A stretch of DNA of 64,000 nucleotides from an uncultured Bacteroidota bacterium (GCA_903824665.1 CAIJXT010000008.1:26357-90356); one strand, 5' to 3'; numbered from the stretch's first letter, positions 1 through 8,436 are shown. The notes: generated by a model not told the origin, from the sequence alone. Numbers and translations: made by a program.

Positions 1-108
1 CAACCTCTATAGCCGCTAAGCTTAGCAAGTTTATTAAAGATAACTGTAACCAATTCTTTAAATTCATCCGGTATTCACCATTTAATTGCAAAGCAACTAA
101 TATGTGCA

Positions 109-732
109 TCAACCATGTATGACTGGAGTCATACTACAGCAATAAACTTTCCCTTTTCGAATAGTGATTGTGCCTAATTCGTGCATATGCCTCATTGCAC
201 GAATAACCGTCTCAACTCGCAGGCAGGTCATATTGGCAATTTGTTGCCGTGTCAGTTTTATCTTACCGCATTGCGTGCAGAAATTATGTTTGTTATATTG
301 CAGATATGCTATCAATGAAGTAATGCGCTCTTCTGGCTCGTTGCAAAGTAAATCTTTCAGCATGAAAAATTTGAACCTAAGCCTTTGAGCCAACAATTTT
401 GAGAAGGAAAGCAGAAGAGCATGATTCTCTTCAAGCAATTGGTGAAACGTTGATTCATGTAGCTTAAGGATAACAGAGTCTTCTTCTGCAAAAGCTGAAG
501 CGGCATAGGGTCCGGGATCAAATAGTGGCAATTCTCCGAAAGATTCGCCAGGTTCTACCATATATTGCAGATATTCTTTTCCTTCATCATTGATGTTAGC
601 CCACTTAATCTTCCCACTGACTAATTGATGATAAAAGTTGCATCTGTTGCCCTCCATAAAAATTATTTCTCCATGAAATACTTTCTTGTAAGAAGCCCCT
701 AGCGCCAGCAATAAATCAATATCTATCATCAT
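109..732 (-). CDS. Crp/Fnr-family transcriptional regulator
   Basis: A 207-aa cyclic-nucleotide-binding-fold regulator. Residues about 12-125 match the Crp/Fnr beta-roll effector domain (FHGEIIFMEGN, then the loop GESFGELPLF). Residues about 140-200 form the winged helix, with the recognition-helix stretch KLTRQQIANMTCLRVETVIR. The position equivalent to the CRP cAMP-contact arginine is not conserved, so cAMP binding cannot be assumed; Bacteroidota Crp/Fnr proteins often respond to redox or nitrosative signals instead. CNFYHQ and CTQCGK contribute cysteines, but no Fnr-type cluster of four is evident. The gene is alone on its strand, and its target genes cannot be inferred from the neighbours. 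Confidence 0.9.
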   Translation of the reverse strand: MMIDIDLLLALGASYKKVFHGEIIFMEGNRCNFYHQLVSGKIKWANINDEGKEYLQYMVEPGESFGELPLFDPGPYAASAFAEEDSVILKLHESTFHQLLEENHALLLSFSKLLAQRLRFKFFMLKDLLCNEPEERITSLIAYLQYNKHNFCTQCGKIKLTRQQIANMTCLRVETVIRAMRHMHELGTITIRKGKVYCCSMTPVIHG

Positions 733-1070
733 AACTGAACAGTTGAATTATCAATAAAAATAGCCAAAGCTAAAGAATACATTAATGACGGTCGACATCC
801 AAACAGATGATGAGAATCATGTCTATTGTCTTTATCCATACACATATACTAGATATATATGCATGAATAATATATAACTTGTGTTTGCTTCTATATATAT
901 GAAAGTCGGTTGGTGATTCCACATTTTTTCATCCGTGTAATGAAATTGCAAAATAGAGGATTTTGCGAATGGCGAAACCTGTAATTTGGCAAATCATTCA
1001 GAAAATACTAGTTCCTACAATTTCAACTTATTAGCGACTTGATAAATTTTAACCAAATCATCCCATATCT

Positions 1071-1142
1071 GGTTCGACATTTCCCCTGTCGAGCCTACGA
1101 AAAAAAGGCAATCAGAAATGGTTGCCTTTTTCGTTTTTGGGT
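1071..1142 (+). repeat. Decayed tRNA 3' end plus terminator hairpin, copy 1
   Basis: A T-loop-like GGTTCGA, degraded sequence, then CTACG and the hairpin AAAGGCAA / TTGCCTTT followed by a T-tract. The same unit recurs at 41768-41838 and, with a recognisable tRNA-fMet pseudogene in front, at 48296-48404. All three copies have the same orientation. The hairpin can act as a rho-independent terminator in either direction. Confidence 0.75.
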
Positions 1143-1165
1143 TCCTGCCCGAAGCTAATAAAAAT

Positions 1166-1210
1166 GAGGCTGCCTCCTTTTTTATGCCAACCGGCATCGA
1201 AGACAGCCTC
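1166..1210 (-). terminator. Hairpin downstream of the Kelch gene
   Basis: Outer arms GAGGCTG / CAGCCTC enclose a smaller ATGCC / GGCAT hairpin with an adjacent A/T run (T-tract-like on the minus strand side). It lies 34 bases beyond the stop of the minus-strand Kelch gene, where its terminator is expected. Confidence 0.5.
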
Positions 1211-1243
1211 ACCACCATTCCTATACACCCACTTAACTTTTGC

Positions 1244-2539
1244 CTACTGTGTTATGGTCACATGCTTATAAAATATTTCCCGGTCTGTCACCAGCCGTAC
1301 CACATACTGCCCTGCCGGCAAGCTCCCAATATTTACCGGGGAACCCTTTGTCCAATTTGTGGCGACCATAGCTCTGCCTACAAGATTGAAAAGGGCAACT
1401 TCCCCGGTAACTATTGCCATATCTGCTACATCAATGTTTAAAAGTTCTTGGGCTGGATTGGGGTATATGGTCATGCCTTGTCCCTTCTGTATTGTTGGCA
1501 CCATTGTTGATGGTGCTGCAGTATCCATTACCCGGTACCAGTCGCGGTAGAAAGTCTCTCCTGGTCCGCTTGCATAAGTCCAACCCGCACCCAGGTAAGC
1601 CTTGTTGCCAAACGATGCTGCCACTCCATAGCCGCGCGCCGCTCCGGGGAAGGTAGCAATCGCCGGCCCCCATGTGCCTGCTGTTGCGTCATAGGCATAA
1701 AACGTGTCGGTATATACCGTAAAGTTGAGTCCCGCCATGCCACAATACCCTTTGTTGTTCATGGTAAAGGCAATGCCACCCCTTACAGGTGAGCCGGGAT
1801 AATCGGCCTTTGCAGTCCATGTATTCGTGTCAGGGTCATAAGCATACGTTTTTTTGCTGGCAGCCGACCCTACTGTACCGCACGACACATACCCCCGCGC
1901 ACTGGTGCCTGTCCCCAGTGCAAAGGCAAACGGATCGCTTATGCCGCCAGCGGGGTATTGCGCTTTTGCTGTCCATGCATCAGTAGATGGGTTGTACTCC
2001 CACACATCTGCAGTAGCATAAGCGCCTAAATCACCACCTACTATGTACGCTTTGTTATTGACTACAAAACACGCAGCGCCATCACGGCCAGTGTCAGGAA
2101 AAGGCGTTTTTCCTACCCATGTATCCAGTGTGGGGTTGTATTCCCACAAGTCGGCAAGCGGTACAGCCCCTCCGCTGATGTCAAGGTAATTTTCAGACCC
2201 CAGGCCAATATAGCCCTTGCCACCAATAGCAAATGCAACACCTGCAGTACGATTAAGTGAGGCTGGCAGATCGGCTTTTGCAGTCCATACATTAGTAGCG
2301 GTGTCATATTCATAAAACTCACGCGAGTTGGTGAGCGACGCTATGTACCCCCCTCCCACATAAATCTTTCCGTTGATAGCAAAACACATGGCGCTTCTGC
2401 CGCCTATTACACTTGGTGTCGTCAGCGGTAAATCTGCCCTTGATGTCCACTTTATCGATTGTGCGAACGCGCCCGGCAAAACCGCAAATAAATTAATGAT
2501 CCCTAAAGCAAGTGCCCAGAATAAAAATGTTCTTCTCAT
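1244..2539 (-). CDS. Secreted Kelch-repeat protein with T9SS sorting domain
   Basis: A 431-aa protein with a signal peptide (hydrophobic run FLFWALALGIINLFAVLPG, cleavage near AFAQS). About six Kelch blades follow between residues 35 and 345 (recurring WEYNPSTDAWTAKA and a GG/GYI strand), which should close into a beta-propeller. The last ~75 residues are a type IX secretion C-terminal domain (IYPNPAQELLNI, ending GQYVVRLVTDREIFYKHVTI). It is predicted to be exported by T9SS and either released or anchored at the cell surface. Kelch propellers of this kind can bind glycans or proteins; no catalytic residues are recognised. It is divergent from a two-component system across a promoter with phased CTTAA repeats and may be a target of that system. 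Confidence 0.88.
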   Translation of the reverse strand: MRRTFLFWALALGIINLFAVLPGAFAQSIKWTSRADLPLTTPSVIGGRSAMCFAINGKIYVGGGYIASLTNSREFYEYDTATNVWTAKADLPASLNRTAGVAFAIGGKGYIGLGSENYLDISGGAVPLADLWEYNPTLDTWVGKTPFPDTGRDGAACFVVNNKAYIVGGDLGAYATADVWEYNPSTDAWTAKAQYPAGGISDPFAFALGTGTSARGYVSCGTVGSAASKKTYAYDPDTNTWTAKADYPGSPVRGGIAFTMNNKGYCGMAGLNFTVYTDTFYAYDATAGTWGPAIATFPGAARGYGVAASFGNKAYLGAGWTYASGPGETFYRDWYRVMDTAAPSTMVPTIQKGQGMTIYPNPAQELLNIDVADMAIVTGEVALFNLVGRAMVATNWTKGSPVNIGSLPAGQYVVRLVTDREIFYKHVTITQ

Positions 2540-2604
2540 AAAAAAATTTGTTTTTAGTTGCTACATAAGACGAGCCTACGTTTCGCGTGGTTTGCGATTT
2601 CCGG

Positions 2605-2670
2605 TTAACAATACTTAAGCGATACTTAAAACAAGCTTAATAACCACGGCAATACTTAAAACACTCTTAA
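2605..2670 (+). promoter_or_regulatory. Phased CTTAA direct repeats, probable OmpR-type operator
   Basis: TTAA cores occur at 2605, 2615, 2626, 2637, 2656 and 2667; four of the five intervals are 10-11 bases, one helical turn, and three copies read ATACTTAA. Tandem repeats phased at about 11 bp are the usual binding pattern of OmpR/PhoB-family regulators, and such a regulator is encoded 1.6 kb downstream. The array lies between the divergent Kelch gene and the histidine kinase start, so it could control both. Confidence 0.6.
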
Positions 2671-2720
2671 TTGGCAACCGTCTGCTGATTTTTGCAGTCT
2701 ATTTATTCGATATTTGGCAC

Positions 2721-4244
2721 ATGCGAAAGAAGCGGATATACTTATTGATGGGCGTAATCAGCACCATGCTGGTTTCGCTTATCATTATACAGGTATTGTG
2801 GTTGCTGGGTGCTGCAAAAGCCGAAAAACGCGAAAAACACTTGCGTGTCAGCACCGCACTGAATAAAGTGCGGGAACAACTTAAGGACAACAGCCTTTGT
2901 TTCGAGTCATTTGCCAAGTCATATGTGGATGTGGGCGAACGCTTCTATATGCTGCATGTACAAAAGAATGGCCAGACAGACACAGTGGTAATCTATTATG
3001 ACGAAGCGTTAACACGCGATAAAAAAGTGGGCGTATTGAATTCGATGAAATTAGGACTACCTTTTTCAATGGACATACAACTGCGTGCCTATGTTACCGC
3101 CGAAGATTCATCCCGTTTTTTGAGCAGGAAAAACGCATTTTACGAAGACCTCAAAGGAGGTACATTAAGAGAGATCATCAGAAACAAACAACCTATCGAT
3201 TCTATGTTCAGCCTGGCGGTAATCGACTCATTGATAGGGGCTAGCCTGGAACACGAAAAAGCCGACACATCATTTGGCTTCGGCCTCATCGACCTTGAAA
3301 ACAATAAGATCGCATGCCAATTGCGGATAAAAGATAGTATGGCTTTGCGGTCATCTCCACACTATTTAGCATTGTTTACAGACAACCGGTTTATGACACC
3401 CTATAAACTTGCAATAGTATTCCCGGCATCAAATTCGTTGTTTAGCATCAATTACTTACTCATCCTTTCCGTGTTGGTAATACTTTTACTTACGTTTTCA
3501 TTTTACGCATTTGTGAGTATGTACCTGAAACAAGACCAGCTATCAAAGATGAAGTCAGATTTCATACACAATCTCACACACGAATTCAACACCCCTATGG
3601 CCAACATCGCACTGGCGTTAGAAACACTAGACGGCCCCAACAAAATCTTCGATGAGAATACAAAGAAAGTGATTAACATTATTTCTGTTGAATCTGCCCG
3701 GTTGCAGGAAAATATTGAACGGTCGCTGCAAATAGCAGTCATGGATGAGGGCGGACTGCTCCTGCACAAAGAAGAGATTGATATTGTCGAACTGCTCAAT
3801 ACTGTTGTAAACGCCTACGCGTTGCAATGCGAAACATTGGGTGGCAACATTACATTCAGCTGCGCGTCAAGCCCGGTTGTTTTTGCCGACGAGACCCACC
3901 TCCTTAATTGTGTCGTAAACCTGCTGGATAACGCTATTAAGTACAGGAACGGAGCACCCGTCATAAACATTAGCGTAGAGCAAAAAGCTAACACAATTGT
4001 GATAACAATTACCGACAATGGAATAGGGATGGACAATGAAACCCAAAAGCACATTTTTGACAAATTCTACAGGGCTCATGAAGGCGACACGCACAATACC
4101 AAAGGTTTTGGATTGGGCCTTAGCTATGTAAAAGGCATAGTAACTAAGCATGGTGGAACCATAGAAGTATGGAGCAAAAAGGCAGTAGGTTCAAAATTCG
4201 TAATCACACTACCCATAACAGATGTGACTGATGGAAAAAACTAA
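2721..4244 (+). CDS. Membrane sensor histidine kinase (OmpR-system partner)
   Basis: A 507-aa class I histidine kinase. An N-terminal membrane segment (LLMGVISTMLVSLIIIQVLWLL) and a second at about residues 235-265 enclose a ~200-residue periplasmic sensor region of no recognised family. The HisKA segment carries the phospho-accepting histidine in FIHNLTHEFNTPM. The ATPase domain has the N box (NLLDNAIKY), G1 (DNGIGM), F box (IFDKFYRA) and G2 (GFGLGLSY). It overlaps the response regulator by 14 bases, so the two are co-translated. The signal sensed cannot be read from the sequence. Confidence 0.93.
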   Translation: MRKKRIYLLMGVISTMLVSLIIIQVLWLLGAAKAEKREKHLRVSTALNKVREQLKDNSLCFESFAKSYVDVGERFYMLHVQKNGQTDTVVIYYDEALTRDKKVGVLNSMKLGLPFSMDIQLRAYVTAEDSSRFLSRKNAFYEDLKGGTLREIIRNKQPIDSMFSLAVIDSLIGASLEHEKADTSFGFGLIDLENNKIACQLRIKDSMALRSSPHYLALFTDNRFMTPYKLAIVFPASNSLFSINYLLILSVLVILLLTFSFYAFVSMYLKQDQLSKMKSDFIHNLTHEFNTPMANIALALETLDGPNKIFDENTKKVINIISVESARLQENIERSLQIAVMDEGGLLLHKEEIDIVELLNTVVNAYALQCETLGGNITFSCASSPVVFADETHLLNCVVNLLDNAIKYRNGAPVINISVEQKANTIVITITDNGIGMDNETQKHIFDKFYRAHEGDTHNTKGFGLGLSYVKGIVTKHGGTIEVWSKKAVGSKFVITLPITDVTDGKN

Positions 4245-4959
4245 TCAGGAAAAAATTCACATCCTTCTTGTCGAGGATGATGTAAATCTGGGTTACCTGC
4301 TGGTCGAGAACCTTCATGCCAAAGGCATAGACGTTACACTAGCCAAAACAGGCAGGGAGGGAATTGAAGCCATAATGAAGGGTGGCTTCGATTTGTGTAT
4401 ACTGGACGTTATGCTGCCCGAAATCGATGGTTTCAAATTGGCCGCACGCCTCAGGTCTTTACATCCATCCATTCCGTTCATCTTCCTGTCGGCACGCATG
4501 CTGGAGGCCGATAGGATCAACGGATTTGAAACAGGAGCCGACGACTATGTCACCAAACCGTTCAGCTTCAAAGAATTATTCTACCGCATATTGGTGATAC
4601 TCAAACGCAGGAACATTGCTATTCTACCCGCCGATCCAATGCAGGTATCGGCAGGCAATGCCGTCTTAAATACAAAAGAGCGTATACTATCTGTAAATGG
4701 TGTAGCCAAAAAACTGAGCCGCAGAGAGGCTGACGTATTATCGAAACTGATGCAGCAACCCGGCAAATATGTGAGCAGGAGCGAAATACTGAAACAAGTA
4801 TGGGGTAATGACGATTACTTCACAGCAAAAAGCATGGATGTATATCTAACCCGTATCCGCAAACTGCTAAAGGATGATCCGTCCCTCGAAATCGAAAACC
4901 TTTATGGCTCTGGTTACCGGATAAGGACAAATGAATCAAATGAAAGTACAGCACCCTGA
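4231..4959 (+). CDS. OmpR/PhoB-family response regulator
   Basis: A 242-aa regulator. The receiver domain (residues about 8-122) has the acidic pocket VEDD, the phospho-acceptor Asp in CILDVMLPEIDG, and the conserved Lys in YVTKPFSF. The C-terminal winged helix (about 140-235) has the typical LSRREADVLSKLMQ, the recognition helix SMDVYLTRIRKLL and the wing GSGYRI. It overlaps the upstream kinase gene and is its cognate partner. The phased CTTAA array at 2605-2670 is its likely binding site, implying autoregulation. A compact hairpin follows 38 bases downstream. Confidence 0.95.
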   Translation: MEKTNQEKIHILLVEDDVNLGYLLVENLHAKGIDVTLAKTGREGIEAIMKGGFDLCILDVMLPEIDGFKLAARLRSLHPSIPFIFLSARMLEADRINGFETGADDYVTKPFSFKELFYRILVILKRRNIAILPADPMQVSAGNAVLNTKERILSVNGVAKKLSRREADVLSKLMQQPGKYVSRSEILKQVWGNDDYFTAKSMDVYLTRIRKLLKDDPSLEIENLYGSGYRIRTNESNESTAP

Positions 4960-4996
4960 TTGTATTCCATGAGTACTGTCAAATAACCTTACCAAT

Positions 4997-5013
4997 CCGC
5001 TTTTGGAAAGCGG
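4997..5013 (+). terminator. Hairpin after the two-component operon
   Basis: A perfect seven-base stem CCGCTTT / AAAGCGG with a three-base loop sits 38 bases after the response-regulator stop. The following T-run is short (TTT), so it is a weak terminator or processing hairpin. Confidence 0.5.
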
Positions 5014-5022
5014 TTTCAGGGG

Positions 5023-5085
5023 CTTGGCGTTTGCAACGCTACCATTCACGGAGGATTGACGGGTTCGATTCCCGTACATGCTACG
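5023..5085 (+). other. tRNA-like remnant at the left end of element 1 (putative att site)
   Basis: A perfect T-arm, ACGGG-TTCGATT-CCCGT, and upstream a five-pair stem TGGCG / CGCTA with loop TTTGCAA (an Ala-like anticodon loop) are visible. The spacer between them (about 17 nt) is too long for Ala, no D-arm is seen, and the acceptor 3' strand ACATGCT has no partner upstream, so this is not an intact tRNA gene. The 3' end of the serine-recombinase ORF is read antisense through the T-arm (its C-terminal TGIEP residues). That arrangement is typical of recombinases that integrate at tRNA genes. Confidence 0.5.
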
Positions 5086-6602
5086 GAAAGGGAAGAAGGG
5101 TCGAAATTATTCGACCCTTTCCCTTTTTTTTGCGTGAAATCCTTTGTGGCATTGATAAGTAGCGGAAGAACGCCGCTCTCAGGATTGGTTCGAAGTTCCT
5201 TATTTTCAAAAACTATCTTTTCAGGGAACATCGAACCAATAATTTGATGTTTTGCCTCCAAACTCGCTTCAGTAAAGAGTTTCGTCATATTACTCAAAAA
5301 ATAAAACCCAAATTCCATTACCTCCTGCTCTTCCGGGTTTTTCTCGTTTAGATTGATTTGCTTTCTTATTAAGCGTTCGATTTCAGGTTCCAATCTCGAC
5401 TTAATACTGCGATACTCGCCAGCATCCAAGGCTCCATCTAACATGAGAGTTTGAGCATTCTGTAGCCTATTGCGGTAGGTTTCAATTTCCCGATCTACTT
5501 TCTCAACTTCAAGCGATTGGTCTTTATTGTTCTTTTTGTAGTGATCAGTAGTAATATGTTTTAACGTTTGCAACAACTTCTTATTACCACTGATTTGATT
5601 TAATAGCCCATAGAACAAGTCATTGGCAATTGGTGCTTTAAAACGCTCTGTACAGCCATCAAAACAATGATAGTAATAATATTTACCACCGTTGCCTTTT
5701 GAGCCACTACCCGTTAAAGTCTTACCACATTTAGCGCATTTTAGGAAACCTCGCAAAGGCAATTCTTCCTGTTTGCTGTTATGGGTCGGAAATCCCAATC
5801 TCTTCCTTCCCAATATAACATCCTGTACAGCATAAAATAAAGCATCAGAGATAATGGGCTCATGTTTGCCCAGCACAATTGTTGCTTCTTCATCTTTATA
5901 GGGTGGAACTACTATCTTGCCAATATAAATGGGGTTGCGAACCATATGCCAAAATACGTTCCTGCTTATCTTCAAACCTTTGGCATTGGCTAATTTTCTT
6001 GCTGCTTCGATGTTATACTGCCCGGTTGCCATCTGCTCAAAAGCGAACTTAACCAATGGAGCATCTTTACTCGGTAAAATGCAAGGTCGGTTGGCTTCGT
6101 CCCTTCTATTAATAAAACCCTTGGGTGCCTGCCCCATCCACCTGCCATCTTTTAACGCCCGTCTCATTCCGGCAATAACATTGAGCGATCTTCTGTCATT
6201 CTCCACCTCGGGTGTTGTAAGATAAACTGCCAGCATTATTTTGTTCTCCGGCACACTCATATCCAACGGCTGTTCAATCGCTTGCGGCTCTATCATCAAT
6301 TTCCCAAGCACACTAATCATGTTGTATGCTTCAGGTGCGTTTCGTGAAAACCTGTCCCATTTCAGAAATAACAGTAAGTCGGCATATCTCTTGTTCTTTT
6401 TCAGGAACTCCAGCATTTTCCTGAACTCTGGCCTTTCAAAGGTCTTAGCTGAGTGATCTTCTTTGTACAGTGCAACTACTTCTATGCCATTGATGGCACA
6501 GTGATTACGCAGCCGCTCTTCCTGGTGCCGTAAACTGTGTCCTTTTTCAGCTTGCTCGTCTGTACTCACCCTGATGTATAGGATAGCTTTCTTCTGTCTC
6601 AT
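5046..6602 (-). CDS. Large serine recombinase (element 1 integrase)
   Basis: A 518-aa large serine integrase. The N-terminal resolvase domain (residues 1-150) has the nucleophile serine in YIRVSTDEQ and the FLKWDRFSRN motif. A recombinase domain (about 160-290, GRWMGQAPKGF) is followed by the zinc ribbon CAKC....HCFDGC around residues 290-325 and a long coiled coil (about 370-440). Its last residues (CTGIEPVNPP) are encoded antisense to the T-arm of the tRNA-like remnant. It overlaps the upstream small ORF by 56 bases. The second element in this window carries a homologous enzyme with the same layout. Confidence 0.93.
   Translation of the reverse strand: MRQKKAILYIRVSTDEQAEKGHSLRHQEERLRNHCAINGIEVVALYKEDHSAKTFERPEFRKMLEFLKKNKRYADLLLFLKWDRFSRNAPEAYNMISVLGKLMIEPQAIEQPLDMSVPENKIMLAVYLTTPEVENDRRSLNVIAGMRRALKDGRWMGQAPKGFINRRDEANRPCILPSKDAPLVKFAFEQMATGQYNIEAARKLANAKGLKISRNVFWHMVRNPIYIGKIVVPPYKDEEATIVLGKHEPIISDALFYAVQDVILGRKRLGFPTHNSKQEELPLRGFLKCAKCGKTLTGSGSKGNGGKYYYYHCFDGCTERFKAPIANDLFYGLLNQISGNKKLLQTLKHITTDHYKKNNKDQSLEVEKVDREIETYRNRLQNAQTLMLDGALDAGEYRSIKSRLEPEIERLIRKQINLNEKNPEEQEVMEFGFYFLSNMTKLFTEASLEAKHQIIGSMFPEKIVFENKELRTNPESGVLPLLINATKDFTQKKGKGSNNFDPSSLSVACTGIEPVNPP
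5096..5130 (+). terminator. Strong hairpin terminator beside the tRNA-like remnant
   Basis: AAGGGTCGAA / TTCGACCCTT with a four-base loop, then CCC and a run of eight T. It lies inside the 3' end of the recombinase ORF and would terminate plus-strand transcription coming through the tRNA-like fragment. Confidence 0.7.
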
Positions 6603-6825
6603 TCTTAATGGGGTTTAAATTAATAATGTTGTTTCCCTTTATCTTTTTGGAAGCATCAAAAATTACATCTGCCAATACATACACCCACTCCCTCATTTTC
6701 AGCAATTGCTCATCCGTATATGTATTTTCTTTATCATTCCAGATACTTCTCATTACTTCTAAAGATACCTTATCTGTAAAAGCATCTACTCTAAATTTCT
6801 CAGGCTTTAACGCTTTGCAACTCAT
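6547..6825 (-). CDS. Small protein preceding the serine recombinase
   Basis: A 92-aa protein of unknown function whose 3' end overlaps the recombinase start by 56 bases. It contains YTDEQLLKMREWVYVLADVIFDA, predicted helical. The equivalent gene of the second element (59969-60217) sits in the same place and contains a similar YTDEQ helix, so the pairing is a conserved cassette. An accessory role in integration or excision, such as a recombination directionality factor, is an inference from position only. The ATG at 6825 is chosen because it follows a plausible upstream region and lies beyond the iterons. Confidence 0.7.
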   Translation of the reverse strand: MSCKALKPEKFRVDAFTDKVSLEVMRSIWNDKENTYTDEQLLKMREWVYVLADVIFDASKKIKGNNIINLNPIKNETEESYPIHQGEYRRAS

Positions 6826-6856
6826 AAAATTAATATTTCGTGCAAAGTATCCTGTC

Positions 6857-6916
6857 TTAAAAAACTGCTTTCCCGATCAGGATCGATTTTCCCCGATCAG
6901 TACAAATTTTCCCCGA
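6857..6916 (-). repeat. Left 20-bp iteron array
   Basis: On the minus strand, two clean 20-bp units match TCGGGGAAAATTTGTACTGA and TCGGGGAAAATCGATCCTGA, and a third is diverged. They lie immediately 3' of the small HTH gene. The same 20-bp unit occurs three times 3' of the paralogous HTH gene at 9511-9570. They are probable binding sites for the HTH proteins or for a replication initiator. Confidence 0.85.
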
Positions 6917-6927
6917 TTTCAAAAAAA

Positions 6928-7143
6928 TCAGGCAGCATCCATCTCATTTGGTTCGCCAATTTTGTCAAAAATGATTTCTACTTGCTTTATTGTGTAAAAC
7001 CTACCTTTTTTATCTCCGATGAAAGAAGAAAATGGTTGAAGCCAGATCTTTACGGTTCTGGGCTTAACTTCATATAGTGCAGCGAGTTCTTTCAGTGAAT
7101 AGGGCCGCAACGGGATTGTTTTATTCTTGGATATAGTGTCCAT
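6928..7143 (-). CDS. Small helix-turn-helix protein, copy A
   Basis: A 71-aa protein related to the product of 9276-9500 along its whole length. Shared positions include PLxPY(S/T), LAALYEVKPRTVKIWLQPF, IG(D/E)(K/R)KGxFxT and QVEIIFDKIG. The central segment has the spacing of a MerR/excisionase-like helix-turn-helix. Each paralogue is followed at once by the same 20-bp iterons, so autogenous or iteron-binding function is likely. It lies between the recombinase cassette and the repressor on the same strand and may act as an excisionase or operator-binding factor. No known family is claimed. Confidence 0.75.
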   Translation of the reverse strand: MDTISKNKTIPLRPYSLKELAALYEVKPRTVKIWLQPFSSFIGDKKGRFYTIKQVEIIFDKIGEPNEMDAA

Positions 7144-7223
7144 ACCAAACTGTTTAACTGTTAATACGCTTATGTCTTGATTTCATCTTCGTTGTGGAGT
7201 TGTGAGATAGTAGTTTCGTGATA

Positions 7224-8246
7224 TTAATTGTAACGTGTTGTAAATTCATCCATATTTAGATGAAACAGGGAAGCCACCCCTTTATCATTCAGCTTCTGTT
7301 TAGTTTTTAATTCTTTGATCCATTTTTTTACCAATGATTCTCTCTCAATCGGGACATCAAGTTCTTTGGGTTCCCTCCTACGCATCTTTTGCTCATTAAA
7401 TTGCTGTAATAAGTACCGCTTCTGATTGGGTGTGAGGTAGCCGAGGTCATCAGCACGATATAATAAAGATATCATCGACACTTTCCATTTGCGCTTTAAC
7501 TCCCCAAGTAATGGCAGCGTTACACCATTCTCAAAATCACCCCTGATGGCTGCTTCCGGCATCAGGAACTCAGATGCGAAAAGGTTTGCCTCATGCGCAA
7601 CGTCCCTTTCCCAATCTACACTAGTTGAAGTGTGCATAACAAGATGCCCTAATTGAAATGCCAATGAAAACCGTTGACGGTCGCCAAGCAAAGTATTATT
7701 GTAAATAATGATCGGCTGCAAGTCATCGGTTAGCACACAACGGCTATCAACACGCTCTGTACCAAAATCAAAACTTGTGACAACAATTCCTTTGCTTTCA
7801 AACAATTCAACAATTTTCTCAATTATAGGACTATCAACCTTCCATGCCTTCCGTATTTTCTTTGCAATAGTGGCTGGCGTGTTTTTATCGTTAACCTCGA
7901 ATGACGGTAAATCTGACTTCCTTATGTTTAATTCAGATAATAATCGCTGAATATGCAATCTTACGATATTTACATTAGCGTTTAACGGTGTAAGTAGTTT
8001 CTGTGCAACACTATCTCTTTTACGGTAATTCAAATGTTCAGGGTAAATATCATTCTCCTGATTAAAAAAGGAAACGGGAAAATTTGTTTCCTCAGCAATT
8101 AGCCCAATAGCTTCATCGCTGGTGTTCAGATCACCCTTCTCCATTTTACTTAATGTGGTATTTGCCACACCTATCTTCTCTGCTAATTCCAGTTGGGTGA
8201 TCCCCCTCGCCTCTCTCGCTAAAACAATCATGCTCTTGTTTATCAT
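7224..8246 (-). CDS. XRE repressor with degenerate ImmA/IrrE-like peptidase domain
   Basis: A 340-aa protein. Residues 5-60 are a Cro/C1-type HTH (ITQLELAEKIGVANTTLSKMEKG). Residues about 150-265 resemble ImmA/IrrE (COG2856) metallopeptidases, ending in the family signature ANLFASEFLMPEAA. Where active members have HExxH, this one reads FQLGHLVMH, so the first histidine and the catalytic glutamate are replaced and proteolysis is doubtful. In temperate elements such proteins keep the lytic operon off. It is divergent from the structural operon across a 478-base repeat-rich region, the expected place for its operators. The last ~80 residues are helical and basic. Confidence 0.87.
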   Translation of the reverse strand: MINKSMIVLAREARGITQLELAEKIGVANTTLSKMEKGDLNTSDEAIGLIAEETNFPVSFFNQENDIYPEHLNYRKRDSVAQKLLTPLNANVNIVRLHIQRLLSELNIRKSDLPSFEVNDKNTPATIAKKIRKAWKVDSPIIEKIVELFESKGIVVTSFDFGTERVDSRCVLTDDLQPIIIYNNTLLGDRQRFSLAFQLGHLVMHTSTSVDWERDVAHEANLFASEFLMPEAAIRGDFENGVTLPLLGELKRKWKVSMISLLYRADDLGYLTPNQKRYLLQQFNEQKMRRREPKELDVPIERESLVKKWIKELKTKQKLNDKGVASLFHLNMDEFTTRYN

Positions 8247-8416
8247 ATCATCTTCTTTTCTCTTTTCGGGACAAATCTAAAAAACAATTTGTAATTTGCC
8301 CAATTTATTTTCCTAATTGTTTTCCGTTTTATTATTCTGATACTGAGCGCATCGCAATAAGTTGTGCGAAAATTGGCATTTTCACGAAAAACCGAACTGC
8401 CGTGAATAATACCTTA

Positions 8417-8436
8417 CATTTTCAAACATTTTCAAA
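8417..8436 (-). repeat. Tandem 10-mer TTTGAAAATG (minus strand), element 1
   Basis: Two perfect adjacent copies of CATTTTCAAA on the plus strand. The reverse complement, TTTGAAAATG, is the unit of the tandem array at 60509-60559 in the control region of the second element. Confidence 0.75.

Larger units (their letters stand above)
733..1243. other. AT-rich intergenic region with decayed tRNA/terminator repeat
   Basis: About 510 bases without a convincing gene. The left half is AT-rich (several TATATA runs) and would hold the Crp/Fnr promoter. The right half holds copy 1 of a tRNA-like fragment plus terminator repeat and a second hairpin, listed separately. The 67-aa ORF at 1015-1218 is read through these hairpins and is treated as spurious. 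Confidence 0.6.

Noticed and set aside
1015-1218. 67-aa minus-strand ORF
   Set aside because: It is read through the tRNA/terminator repeat and a second hairpin, and has no protein-like features.
5000-5085. A complete, functional tRNA-Ala
   Set aside because: Only the anticodon-like stem-loop and T-arm fit; the D-arm is absent, the acceptor strand is unpaired and the variable region is too long.
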